In this document: positions 15,528 to 25,100 of the stretch, in pieces
How the letters are laid out: each line of letters starts with the position of its first letter
How positions within the stretch are numbered: the first letter of the stretch is position 1
Assembly: GCF_035685805.1 (NCBI RefSeq)
Contig: NZ_DASSAB010000030.1
Span: forward strand, 1 to 64,000
DNA from: Dyella_A sp035685805
GTDB lineage: Bacteria; Pseudomonadota; Gammaproteobacteria; Xanthomonadales; Rhodanobacteraceae
Length of the DNA: 64,000 nt
Direction: 5' to 3'
The notes under the pieces: generated by a model
Database searches by the model: none
What the model saw: only the letters and a program-made list of their open reading frames with translations
What the model was told of the DNA's origin: nothing
Program-made: the position numbers and the translations under genes

Positions 15528-15878
15528 ATGCCCGCTGCCCTGCCGCCCGTCGATGATCCGGCCCCCTGCCCCGGCCTTCCCCCGCCGGGGCAGTGGTGCC
15601 TGTATCTGATCGAATGCGCCAACGGGGCCTGGTACGCCGGCATCACCAATCGGCTAGCGCATCGCTACGCTGCCCATGTGGCCGGGCGGGGGGCGCGTTA
15701 CACCCGGGCCAATCGGCCGCGACGGCTGCTCGGCTGGCGGCCCTGCGCCGACCGGCGCGCCGCAGCGCGTGCGGAATGGGCGATTCGGCAACTGCCACGC
15801 GACCGCAAGCTCGCGTTCCTGCGCCTGCCGGAAGGGCTCGACTGCAGCCCGACAGACGCGGCCAACCCCCGAAAGTAG
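15528..15878 (+). CDS. GIY-YIG domain protein of the UPF0213/YhbQ type
   Basis: The 116-residue protein has a compact GIY-YIG nuclease-like domain (about 22-100). The first strand is CLYLIECANGAWYAGITN, with YLI and YAG in place of canonical GIY and YIG. The basic motif LAHRYAAHVAGRGARYT follows, then a conserved Glu in ARAEWAIRQL. Such proteins resemble the nuclease half of UvrC and SLX1; YhbQ is reported to act on DNA, but its role is not well defined. The first 20 residues are Pro-rich. No ribosome site precedes the ATG, and a -10 box lies just upstream, so the message may be leaderless. Confidence 0.87.
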   Translation: MPAALPPVDDPAPCPGLPPPGQWCLYLIECANGAWYAGITNRLAHRYAAHVAGRGARYTRANRPRRLLGWRPCADRRAAARAEWAIRQLPRDRKLAFLRLPEGLDCSPTDAANPRK

Positions 15879-15913
15879 GCCTATTTCGGCCAAATGGATA
15901 CCCGCTCGGACCG

Positions 15914-16022
15914 GTCCACGAAAAAAATGTGTGGACAAGGGGGGTGTACCCCGGGGTACTCTGGCTGAGTAGTGCTTGGGGCAAACTCGTATGCACTGCG
16001 TATCTTGCGGCGAGTCTGCCCC
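15914..16022 (+). promoter_or_regulatory. Structured leader upstream of the cold-shock gene
   Basis: Three inverted repeats lie in the 187 bases before cspA. GTCCAC (15914-15919) pairs with GTGGAC (15931-15936). GTACCCCGGGGTAC is a perfect 14-base palindrome at 15946-15959. A long hairpin pairs GGGGCA plus ACTCG (15978-15989) with CGAGT plus TGCCCC (16011-16022). Cold-shock genes often have a long leader whose fold changes with temperature; that function here is inferred from position. Confidence 0.45.
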
Positions 16023-16065
16023 ACTCCGAGCCGTAAACCTCTCATGTGTCAAAGGTTAAAGTGTT

Positions 16066-16275
16066 ATGTCAAATCGCCAGAGCGGTACTGTCAAGTGGTT
16101 CAACGATGCCAAGGGCTTCGGCTTCATCAGCCCGGAAAGCGGTGACGACCTGTTCGTCCATTTCCGCGCCATCCAGGGCACCGGCTTCAAGTCGCTGCAG
16201 GAAGGCCAGAAGGTGACCTTCATCGTGACCAAGGGCCCGAAGGGCCTGCAGGCCGACGAGGTTCAGGCAGTCTAA
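16066..16275 (+). CDS. Cold-shock domain protein
   Basis: The 69-residue single-domain protein has both RNA-binding motifs, KGFGFI (RNP1) and LFVHF (RNP2), and the opening SGTVKWFNDAKGFGF. It is a single-stranded nucleic acid chaperone of the CspA family; which paralog cannot be told. The leader of up to 180 bases is strongly structured. AAAGG lies about ten bases before the ATG. A strong terminator follows 39 bases after the stop, so the gene is monocistronic. Confidence 0.95.
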   Translation: MSNRQSGTVKWFNDAKGFGFISPESGDDLFVHFRAIQGTGFKSLQEGQKVTFIVTKGPKGLQADEVQAV

Positions 16276-16314
16276 TCTGCCTGCTCGGCTCGCCCACTCG
16301 GCTTGCCGAGTGTG

Positions 16315-16343
16315 AAAAAGCCCGCTTCGGCGGGCTTTTTTTT
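16315..16343 (+). terminator. Intrinsic terminator of the cold-shock gene
   Basis: GCCCGC (16320-16325), a TTCG tetraloop and GCGGGC (16330-16335) form the stem, flanked by five A and followed by eight T. The A-run also allows it to act from the minus side, towards lpdA's end. Confidence 0.85.
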
Positions 16344-16430
16344 ATGCCCGTGATCCGGCGGAACGCGTTGACCCTGCGCGCTCAGGTTTTCCACCCGGCG
16401 CCGCGACGCCGGGTGGACAATTGGGCTGCC

Positions 16431-18236
16431 CTACTTCTTCTTTTTCGGCAGGTACAGATCGGTGATGGTGCCTTCGTAGACTTCCGCCGCCATGCCGACC
16501 GATTCGCTCAGCGTCGGATGCGGGTGGATGCTCAGGCCGATGTCGGCCGCCTCGGCGCCCATCTCGATCGCCAGCGTGATCTCCGAGATCAGGTCGCCGG
16601 CGTGCGTGCCGACGATGCCGCCGCCGACCACGCGATGGGTTTCCTCGTCGAAGATCAGCTTGGTGAAGCCTTCGGTGCGGTCATTGCCGATCGCGCGGCC
16701 GCTCGCAGCCCACGGGAACTTGCCGACCCCCACCTTCAGCCCCTTTTCCTTCGCCTCGCGCTCGGTCACGCCGACCCACGCGATTTCCGGGTCGGTGTAG
16801 GCGACCGACGGGATCACCCGCGCATCGAAGTGACTCTTGAGGCCCGCCACCACTTCGGCCGCCACGCGCGCCTCGTGCGTGGCCTTGTGCGCCAGCATCG
16901 GCTGGCCGACCAGATCGCCGATCGCGAAGATGTGCGGCACGTTGGTGCGCATCTGCGTGTCGACGTTGATGAAGCCACGCTCGGTGACGGCCACACCGGC
17001 CTTGTCCGCGCCGACCTTGCCGCCGTTGGGCGAACGCCCCACCGACACCAGCACGCGATCGAACAACGCGGTGTCGGGAATCGAATCACCCTCGTAGCTG
17101 ACCTCGATGCCTTTCTTGGTGGCCTTGGCGGCAGTGACCTTGGTCTTGAGGTGAATCCCCTTGAGCTTCTTGCCCAGGCGCTGCGCCAGCGGCTTGATCA
17201 GGTCGGCATCGGCACCGGGAATGATCTGGTCCATGAACTCGACCACGGTGACTTCGCTGCCGAGCGCGGAATACACCGTCGCCATCTCCAGCCCGATGAT
17301 GCCGCCGCCGACCACCAGCATCTTCTTCGGCACGTCCTTCAGTTCCAGCGCACGGGTCGAGTCCAGGATGCGCTCGTCGTCCCACGGGAACATCCCCAGC
17401 TTCACCGACTGCGAACCGGCGGCGATGATCGCGTGCTCGAAGCGGATCAGCCGGGCTCCCTCGGCCGTCTGGACTTCCATCTCGTTAGGCGACACGAACG
17501 TGCCCACCCCCTGCACCGTGCGCACCTTGCGCTGCTTGGCCATGCTGCTGAGCCCACCGGTGAGCTTGCCCACCACCTTGGTCTTGAAGTCGCGCAGCTT
17601 GTCGATGTCGATGCTCGGCTTGCCGAAGCTCACGCCGTGTGCGGCCATTGCCTCGGCCTCGTCGATCACCGCAGCGGCGTGCAGCAGCGCCTTGGACGGA
17701 ATGCAGCCGACATTGAGGCACACGCCGCCCAGCGTTCCATAGCGTTCGACCAGGACAGTGTCCACGTCCAAGTCTGCAGCGCGGAAGGCCGCGGTGTAGC
17801 CGCCCGGGCCGGAGCCGAGCACCACCAGCTTGCACTCGATGTCCGGGGTGCGTCCCGATGCACCCGCCGCCTTCGGTGCAGGCGCCGCGGCGCCGGCTGC
17901 AGCCGCAGCGGGCGCCGCCGTCGGGGCGGGCCCCGGTGAAGACTCGGTTGAAGGTGAAGGTGAAGGTGACGGTGCGGGCGTCGCTGCCGCGCTGTCGGCT
18001 ACCTCCAGCACGGCGATCAGCGCCCCCTCGGACACTTCGTCGCCGACGGCGAGCTTGAGCTCCTTGACGGTGCCGGCGGCGGTGGACGGAATTTCCATCG
18101 TCGCCTTGTCCGACTCCAGCGTGATCAGGCTTTGATCCTTGGCGACGGTATCGCCGACGCTCACCAGCACCTCGATCACCGGCACGTTGTCGTGACCGCC
18201 GATGTCGGGAACCTTGATCTCGAGAGTGTTGGCCAT
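16431..18236 (-). CDS. lpdA: Dihydrolipoyl dehydrogenase (E3) with an N-terminal lipoyl domain
   Basis: The 601-residue FAD enzyme reoxidises lipoamide in the pyruvate dehydrogenase complex. An N-terminal lipoyl domain (1-80) carries the attachment lysine K44 in ESDKATME. An Ala/Pro/Ser linker (82-125, with a Pro-Ser repeat) leads to the flavoprotein. The redox pair is C173/C178 in GGVCLNVGCIP, the NAD fold is VVGGGIIGLE, and the active-site His-Glu is in HPHPTLSE. Lipoyl-bearing E3 proteins are known from Neisseria, Xanthomonas and others. It is the last gene of the operon aceF-mscS-lpdA, 26 bases after mscS, and ends in four lysines. Confidence 0.96.
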   Translation of the reverse strand: MANTLEIKVPDIGGHDNVPVIEVLVSVGDTVAKDQSLITLESDKATMEIPSTAAGTVKELKLAVGDEVSEGALIAVLEVADSAAATPAPSPSPSPSTESSPGPAPTAAPAAAAAGAAAPAPKAAGASGRTPDIECKLVVLGSGPGGYTAAFRAADLDVDTVLVERYGTLGGVCLNVGCIPSKALLHAAAVIDEAEAMAAHGVSFGKPSIDIDKLRDFKTKVVGKLTGGLSSMAKQRKVRTVQGVGTFVSPNEMEVQTAEGARLIRFEHAIIAAGSQSVKLGMFPWDDERILDSTRALELKDVPKKMLVVGGGIIGLEMATVYSALGSEVTVVEFMDQIIPGADADLIKPLAQRLGKKLKGIHLKTKVTAAKATKKGIEVSYEGDSIPDTALFDRVLVSVGRSPNGGKVGADKAGVAVTERGFINVDTQMRTNVPHIFAIGDLVGQPMLAHKATHEARVAAEVVAGLKSHFDARVIPSVAYTDPEIAWVGVTEREAKEKGLKVGVGKFPWAASGRAIGNDRTEGFTKLIFDEETHRVVGGGIVGTHAGDLISEITLAIEMGAEAADIGLSIHPHPTLSESVGMAAEVYEGTITDLYLPKKKK

Positions 18237-18262
18237 GGTGTGTTTCCTTCTGGGTGCAGGGG

Positions 18263-19351
18263 TCAGCGCGGGGCGCCGGATGACGGATCGGCGGGGAGAC
18301 CGTCGGCAGCGCCGGACGATCGCTCCTCGATATCGCGTTCGACGTCGCGTGCGGCGTCGTTATGGGTAGCCGCGCCAATGTCCCCGTCGGCGTCGGCTTC
18401 ACTGCGCCCGGGCGGCTCGGTGTGACGCGCCCAGCTCTTTACGTGCAGGTCGCGTTGCGGAAACGGAATCTCGATGCCGTACCGCTCCAGCGCGGTATGC
18501 AGCGCCCAGTAGTAAGCGGCGGTGATGGCGCCGACGCGGCGGGTGGCGTCGGCGTTGAGCCAGACCACCAGGGCGAAATCCAGCGAGGAGTCGCCGAAAC
18601 CGGTCAGCCACACCTGCGGCGCACGCGGGCCACCCAGGCTGAGCGTGAACGGCACCTCGGCAGCGGCTTCCAGCGCGGCCTTCTTCACCAGCTCCTTGTC
18701 GGTACCGTAGGCCACGCCGAAGGGGATCTTCTGCCGACGCGCCACTTCGCGCAGGGTCCAGTTCACCACCCGCCCGGTGACGAACTCGGAGTTCGGCACC
18801 AGGATGTCGATGTCGTCGTTGGTGCTGATCAGCGTGGCGCGGATGCGGATCTCGCGCACGTGGCCGTGGATGCCTGATGCCAGCTCGACGAAGTCGCCCA
18901 CCTTGAGGCTGCGGTCGAACAGCAGGATCAGGCCAGACACGAAATTGTTGAAGATCGCCTGCAGGCCGAACCCAAGGCCCACGCCCAGCGCGCCGGCGAA
19001 CACCGTCATCTTGGCGATCGGGATGCCGGCCACGCCGAGCCCCCACAGCACGCCGATCACCAGCATCAGGTAGCGGACCAGGCGCTCCACCGTGTACAGG
19101 GTCGACTGGTTGACGTGCCGGTTGCGCTGACCGTAGCGGTACAGCAAACGCTTGAGCACCGAGATGCCGACCAGGAACAGCGCGAACACCAGCACCCCGG
19201 CCAGCACCGAACCCACGGAGACCTGGATGCCGCCGAAGCTGAAACCGCGCTCGAGCAGGTTGCTCACCCGGTCCGCGCCCCGCTGCAGCGCCGTGGGATC
19301 TTCTGGATCAGGCACCACGCCGCGCGCCGTCAGGAAGTCGGAAAGCCGCAC
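18263..19351 (-). CDS. MscS-type mechanosensitive channel within the PDH operon
   Basis: The 362-residue protein has about three membrane spans. The pore helix is followed by FAGALGVGLGFGLQAIFNNFVSG-type glycine/alanine packing, and the MscS beta domain contains VGDFVEL and VPNSEFV. A cytoplasmic domain and an unusual acidic, probably disordered tail (about 310-362) follow. It should open under membrane tension. The start is GTG at 19351, only 18 bases after aceF, and lpdA follows 26 bases after its stop, so it is co-transcribed with E2 and E3. No strong ribosome site precedes it. Its presence between PDH genes is unusual. Confidence 0.9.
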   Translation of the reverse strand: MRLSDFLTARGVVPDPEDPTALQRGADRVSNLLERGFSFGGIQVSVGSVLAGVLVFALFLVGISVLKRLLYRYGQRNRHVNQSTLYTVERLVRYLMLVIGVLWGLGVAGIPIAKMTVFAGALGVGLGFGLQAIFNNFVSGLILLFDRSLKVGDFVELASGIHGHVREIRIRATLISTNDDIDILVPNSEFVTGRVVNWTLREVARRQKIPFGVAYGTDKELVKKAALEAAAEVPFTLSLGGPRAPQVWLTGFGDSSLDFALVVWLNADATRRVGAITAAYYWALHTALERYGIEIPFPQRDLHVKSWARHTEPPGRSEADADGDIGAATHNDAARDVERDIEERSSGAADGLPADPSSGAPR

Positions 19352-19369
19352 CGGACCGGACCGTCGTCG

Positions 19370-21058
19370 TTACAGCAACAGGCGGCGGATGTCGCCCAGC
19401 TGCTGGGCCAGGAACGCGGCGAAGCGTGCCGCCAGTGCGCCATCGATGACGCGGTGGTCGTAAGACAGCGACAGCGGCAGCACCAGCCGCGGCGCGAACT
19501 CCTTGCCGTTCCACACCGGCTTCATGGCCGCCTTGGACACGCCCAGGATCGCCACCTCCGGCGCATTCACGATCGGTGTGAACGCGGTGCCGCCGATGCC
19601 GCCCAGCGAGCTGATCGAGAAGCAGCCGCCGGACATGTCAGCCGGGCCGAGCTTCTTGTCGCGCGCCTTCTTCGAGATCTCGCCCAGCTCGCGCGCCAGG
19701 TCGAGCAGGCCCTTCTTGTCGCAGTCGCGGATTACCGGCACCACCAGACCATCGGGCGTATCCACGGCAATGCCGATGTGAAAATACTTTTTCAGCGTGA
19801 GCTTTTCACCGGCTTCATCAAGCGACGCATTGAAGCGCGGGAACGCCTTCAGCGCCGCCACCACCGCCTTGATCTGGAACACCAGCGGGGTGACCTTCAG
19901 ATCCTTGTTCTCCTCGCCGAGCTTCTTGCGGAACGCCTCCAGCTCGGTGATGTCGGCATCTTCGTGCTGGGTGACGTGCGGGATCATCGCCCAGTTGCGC
20001 GCCAGGTTGGCACCGGAAATCTTCTGGATGCGCGACAGCGGCTGCTCCTCGATCTCGCCGAACTTGGCGAAGTCCACCTTGGGCCACGGCAGCAGGTTGA
20101 GCCCGCCAGCGCCGGCCAGCGGTGCGCCCGCGACCGGCCGGGCGCCCGACGCCAGCGCGTGCTTGACGTAGGCGCTGACGTCTTCGCGCTGGATGCGCCC
20201 GCCGCGCCCGGAACCCTTCACCTGGGTCACGTCCACGCCCAGCTCCCGCGCGAAGGCGCGGATCGCCGGGCTGGCGTACGGCGCATCCCCGGGCATCACG
20301 ATCCTTGCATCGAACGGCGGGCGCGCCTGCGGCGCCACATCACCTTCGGGCGCGTTGCCGGGAAGCACGCCACGCGCCGCCACCGGCGCCGGCTTCTCCT
20401 CGACCTTCGGGCCACCCTGGCCGATCGGCTTGGCCGCCGCGGGTGCCGGTGCCGGCGCAGCGGCGGCGCCCTCGGCCTGCACCAGCGCAATCAGGCTGCC
20501 TTCGGCCACCTCGTCGCCCACCGCGAGCTTGATCTCCCTGATCACGCCGGCGAACGGCGCCGGTACTTCCATGGTGGCCTTGTCCGACTCCAGCGTGACC
20601 AGGCTCTGGTCCTTGCTGACGGTGTCGCCGGCTTTCACCAGGATCTCGATCACCGGCACGCTGTCGAAATCGCCGATGTCCGGAACCCGCACTTCACGCA
20701 CGCCGCCGTCCGCCGTGGCCGCGGGAGCGGATGCGGCCGGAGCAGGTGCGGGGGCGGGGGCGGGGGCAGCAGCCGCCGCGGCGGTGGGCGCTGCCGCGGG
20801 CGCCGATGCAGCGGCCGCATCGTCGGCCTCGATCATCGCGATCAGCGAGCCCTCGCCCACCTCGTCACCGACCTTGAGCTTGAGCTCCCTGATCACGCCT
20901 GCGAACGGCGCCGGCACTTCCATGGTGGCCTTGTCCGACTCCAGCGTGATCAGGCTCTGCTCCTTCTCCACCCGGTCGCCGACGCTGACCAGCACCTCGA
21001 TCACCGGCACCTTGTCGCCGCCGATGTCTGGAACGAGTGCTTCTTTGAGAGCGGCCAT
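19370..21058 (-). CDS. aceF: Dihydrolipoyllysine-residue acetyltransferase, E2 of pyruvate dehydrogenase
   Basis: The 562-residue core enzyme passes the acetyl group to CoA. Two lipoyl domains (about 1-80 and 118-195) carry K43 and K159, each in ESDKATMEVPAPFAGVIRE. Ala/Pro linkers separate them from the peripheral-subunit binding domain (YASPAIRAFARELGVDV, about 265-300). The catalytic domain ends in the HxxxD motif SYDHRVIDG. AGGAG sits a few bases before the ATG at 21058. It heads an operon with mscS and lpdA, while E1 (aceE) lies about 21 kb away at 41941-44658. Confidence 0.96.
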   Translation of the reverse strand: MAALKEALVPDIGGDKVPVIEVLVSVGDRVEKEQSLITLESDKATMEVPAPFAGVIRELKLKVGDEVGEGSLIAMIEADDAAAASAPAAAPTAAAAAAPAPAPAPAPAASAPAATADGGVREVRVPDIGDFDSVPVIEILVKAGDTVSKDQSLVTLESDKATMEVPAPFAGVIREIKLAVGDEVAEGSLIALVQAEGAAAAPAPAPAAAKPIGQGGPKVEEKPAPVAARGVLPGNAPEGDVAPQARPPFDARIVMPGDAPYASPAIRAFARELGVDVTQVKGSGRGGRIQREDVSAYVKHALASGARPVAGAPLAGAGGLNLLPWPKVDFAKFGEIEEQPLSRIQKISGANLARNWAMIPHVTQHEDADITELEAFRKKLGEENKDLKVTPLVFQIKAVVAALKAFPRFNASLDEAGEKLTLKKYFHIGIAVDTPDGLVVPVIRDCDKKGLLDLARELGEISKKARDKKLGPADMSGGCFSISSLGGIGGTAFTPIVNAPEVAILGVSKAAMKPVWNGKEFAPRLVLPLSLSYDHRVIDGALAARFAAFLAQQLGDIRRLLL

Positions 21059-21125
21059 GGGGACTCCTGGAGTGCGGGGCGGGATGGGGAGCGGGCCGCG
21101 CGGAACGGGCCTCGGCAAGGCTTCC

Positions 21126-21131
21126 ATCATA
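21126..21131 (-). promoter_or_regulatory. Possible -10 box for the aceF operon
   Basis: TATGAT on the minus strand, 68 bases before the aceF ATG. It is the best -10 match between aceF and the divergent ABC genes. No -35 could be assigned. Confidence 0.35.
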
Positions 21132-21277
21132 ACCAAGGCGCGCAACCGGCGGGACTGAAAACGTGTGCAACGGCTCCGTTCGCCCACGTATGGCATGACC
21201 TTGGGCGCATGTCCGCGACCGATGCAGGCCCTAAGCTCGAGCACACGGACGCCGCTGCCGCGGCGCAGGAGGGACCC

Positions 21278-22162
21278 ATGCTGGCCATTCGCGACCTCTC
21301 CAAGACGTACGCCAACGGCGTGCGCGCCCTGCGCGAGGTCACGCTGGACGTGCCGCACGGCATGTTCGGCCTGCTCGGTCCCAATGGCGCCGGCAAGTCG
21401 ACGCTGATGCGCACCATCGCCACGCTGCAGGACCCCGATCGCGGCAGCATCACGCTGGACGGGCAGGACCTGCTGGCGGACAAACCCGCCGCGCGCCGAC
21501 TGCTCGGCTACCTGCCGCAGGAATTCGGTGTCTATCCCCGGGTCTCGGCCGAAGCCATGCTCGACCACTTCGCCGTGCTGAAAGGCGTGGTCGCGCGCGG
21601 CGAACGGCGCGACCTGGTGCAGACGCTGCTGCGCAAGGTCAATCTGTGGGACGTACGCAAGCGCAAGCTGGGCACGTTTTCCGGCGGCATGCGCCAGCGC
21701 TTCGGCATCGCCCAGGCACTGATCGGCGACCCGCGCCTGGTGATCGTGGACGAGCCCACCGCGGGCCTGGACCCGGAAGAGCGCAATCGCTTCCTCAACC
21801 TGCTGGCGGAGATCGGCGAGCGCACGGTGGTGATCCTCTCGACGCACATCGTGGAAGACGTCACCGACCTGTGCCCGCGCATGGCGATCATCGGCCAGGG
21901 CCAGGTGCTGCTCGCGGGCGAACCGCTGGAGGCGATCGCCAGCCTGCAGGGCCGCGTATGGCGGCGCACGATCGAGAAACACGAGCTGGACGGCTATCGC
22001 GCCCGCATGACCATCCTCTCCACCCGCCTGCTGGCCGGTCGCACCCAGGTGCACGTGCTCGCCGACGGCTCGCCCGGCGAGGGCTTCGTGGCCGTGGCGC
22101 CGGACCTGGAGGACGTGTACTTCGGCCGCCTGCGTGCGCAGGCCACCGCCAAAGCCGCCTGA
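21278..22162 (+). CDS. ABC transporter ATP-binding protein
   Basis: The 294-residue ATPase has Walker A GPNGAGKST (about 34-42), the signature FSGGMRQR, Walker B LVIVDEPTAGLDP and the switch His in STHIVEDV. It pairs with the fused permease encoded 27 bases downstream. AGGAGGG lies right before ATG 21278, which decides the start over an upstream ATG. The closest functional type is the ABC-2 exporter group, whose substrate here is unknown. Confidence 0.94.
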   Translation: MLAIRDLSKTYANGVRALREVTLDVPHGMFGLLGPNGAGKSTLMRTIATLQDPDRGSITLDGQDLLADKPAARRLLGYLPQEFGVYPRVSAEAMLDHFAVLKGVVARGERRDLVQTLLRKVNLWDVRKRKLGTFSGGMRQRFGIAQALIGDPRLVIVDEPTAGLDPEERNRFLNLLAEIGERTVVILSTHIVEDVTDLCPRMAIIGQGQVLLAGEPLEAIASLQGRVWRRTIEKHELDGYRARMTILSTRLLAGRTQVHVLADGSPGEGFVAVAPDLEDVYFGRLRAQATAKAA

Positions 22163-22189
22163 CCCACGTCCGCGCGCAGGAACGCCCGC

Positions 22190-25100
22190 ATGCTTTACGA
22201 AATCTTCCGCTTCGAGTGGCGCCAGCAGCTGCGGTCTCCGCTGCTGTGGATCGTCGCGGCGGTTTTCGGTGCCATGGCCTTCACCCTGACCAGCACCGAC
22301 GCGGTGGCGCTCGGTGGCGCCACCGGCAACGTGCTGCGCAACGCACCGATCGTGACGGTGCGACTGATGGCGGTGCTGACCGTGTTCAGCATCTTCCTGG
22401 TGGCGCTGTTCTTGGCCGGCGCAGCGCTGCGCGATTTCGAGCAGCGCACCGCCGAGCTGATGTTCACCACGCCGGTGTCGCGCAGCGCGTACCTGGGTGG
22501 GCGTTTCCTCGCCGGCTACCTGGCGTGCCTGGCGATCCTGGCGGTGTGCGCGGCCGGCCTGCTGCTCGGCTCGCTGATGCCGTGGCTGGAAGCCGCGCGG
22601 CTCGGGCCGGCGCGCGCGGTCGGCTATCTGTGGTCGTTTGCGGTGATGGTGATGCCGTCGATGCTGTTCATCGCCGGGCTGCTGTTCCTGCTGGCCACCA
22701 CCACGCGCTCGCTGCTGGCCACCTACGTCGGCGTGGTGATGTATTTCGTGCTGCAGCTGGTCAGCGGCATGCTCACCCGCGACGTCGACAATCACGTGCT
22801 GGCCGCGCTGCTCGATCCGTTCGGCGGACGCACGCTGGCGATCGTGACGCGCTACTGGTCGGCCGACGAACTCAACCACCTGCTGCCGCCACTGACCGGC
22901 CTGCTGCTGTTCAACCGCCTGCTGTGGGGCGGCGTCGGACTGGCGCTGTTCGGCGCGGCAATGGCGCTGTTCCGGGTCGATCGCGAGGGTCTGTCATTGC
23001 CGCGACGCAAGCCGCGACCCGAGCCGCCGATGCTCGGCGCGGCGAGACCGGCCATGGCAGGCGTGGCCAGCGTGACGCCCGCGGACGGCTGGCGCGTGCG
23101 CGTGGCGCAGCTGCGCGCGCAGTGGGCGTTCGACACGCTGGCGGTGCTGCGCGGCGTGCCGTTCCTGATCATGCTGATCCTGGCGCTGGTCAACGTGCTG
23201 GCGATCCTGGCGCTGTCCGGCCAGATCTACGGCACCGCCACCTACCCGGTCACCCACCGCATGCTCGAGACGGTGCGGGGCGGCTTCCAGGTGATGCTCT
23301 ACATCATCCTCACCTTCTACGCCGGTGAGCTGGTATGGCGCGAACGCAGCGCGGGCGTGGCCGAGGTGAGCGATGCCTTTCCCACCGCGGACTGGGTGCC
23401 GCTGGTGGCCAAGCTGCTGGCGCTGTTCGCGGTGGTCGTGACGTTCCTCGTGGTGGGCGCGGCGGTGGCGCTGGGCTGGCAGCTCGCGCACGGCTACACC
23501 GCGCTGGAGCCCGGCCTCTACCTGGCCACGCTGGCACTGGACGCGGTGCCGTACCTGCTGCTGTCGACGCTGGCAGTGTTCGTGCAGGTGCTGTCCAACA
23601 ACAAGTTCCTCGGCTACCTGCTGACGATCGTATGGCTGGCGGCCAGCCTGATCGGCTTCGACCTGCTGCACTGGGACCATCACCTCTACAACTTCGGCAC
23701 GGCACCGGCCACGCCGTATTCGGACCTCAACGGTTTCGGCCATTTCCTGCCCGCTGCCCTTTGGTTCTACGGCTACTGGAGCTGTCTGGCGGTGGCGATG
23801 GTGGCGACCGCGGCGCTGTTCTGGGTGCGCGGCACCGGGCAGTCGTGGCGCGAGCGCCGGCGTGAGGCACGCGCGCGCTTCCGCGGCGCGGTGCGCGTGG
23901 TGATGGTGGCGGCGCTGCTCGCGTTCGCCAGCCTCGGTGGGTGGATCTTCTACAACACCAACATCGTGAACACCTATCGCAACAGCGAGCAGGCCAGCCG
24001 GGAGAGCGCCGACTACGAGAAGAAGTTCGCCCGCTATCGCACCCTGGCCCAGCCGCGCATCACCGCCGTGGACGCGGATGTCGACCTGGACCCGCGCGCC
24101 CGCCGCCTGCGCATCGTGGCGCACATGACGCTGGTGAACCGGCACGACACGCCGATCCGTGAGCTGCACGTCAACACCGACACCGACTTCACCACCACGC
24201 TGTCGTTCGCCGCGCACGACCTGGTGGAGCAGGACGCGACTCTCGGCTACGCGATCTATCGCCTCGAGACGCCGCTGGCGCCGGGAGCCTCGATGCCGTT
24301 CGACGCCACGCTCGAGTACGCACCGGAAGGCTTTGCCAACAGCCCGCAAGGCAGCTTCCTGGCCCACAACGGCACCTTCTTCAACAGCACCGTGCTGCCA
24401 CGGTTCGGCTACCAGCCGGACCGACAGCTCACCGACCGCAACTCCCGCCGCAGGCAGGGACTGCCGGGCGACGTGCCGCGCATGCCGGCGCTCGGCGACG
24501 AGGCCGCGCGGGCCAACACCTACATCAGCAACGATTCGGACTGGATCCATTTCGAGACCACCATCGCCACCGCCGACGACCAGATCGCGATGGCGCCGGG
24601 ATATCTGCAGAAGGATTGGCACGCGGGCGGCAAGCACTACTTCCGTTATGCGATGGACAAGCCGATGCTGGATTTCTTCTCCTGGATCTCGGCGCGCTAC
24701 GCGGTGCAGACCGACCGCTGGCGCGACATTCCGATCGAGGTCTACTACAACCCGGCGCACCGCTGGAACGTGGACGACATGATCCGCAGCGCGAAGGATT
24801 CGCTGGCCTACTACGAGGCGCATTTCACGCCGTACCAGTTCCGCCAGCTGCGCATCCTGGAGTTTCCCAACTACGCCAGCTTCGCGCAGTCGTTCGCCAA
24901 CACCATTCCATTCTCCGAGTCGGTAGGTTTCATCGCCGACCTGCGCGACCCGGCGAAGATCGACTATCCGTACTACATCACCGCGCACGAAGTGGCGCAC
25001 CAGTGGTGGGCGCACCAGGTGATCGGCGCGAACATGCAGGGCTCGACCATGCTCAGCGAGTCGCTGGCGCAGTACTCGGCGCTGATGGTGATGAAGCAGC

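Noticed and set aside
16391..16420. GC-rich inverted repeat after lpdA as its terminator
   Set aside because: The stem is strong, but on the minus strand it is followed by AAAACC rather than T, so it is not a standard intrinsic terminator.
21059..22879. Minus-strand extension of aceF far upstream
   Set aside because: The frame is the shadow of the ABC ATPase and permease genes; the conserved E2 N-terminus begins at 21058.
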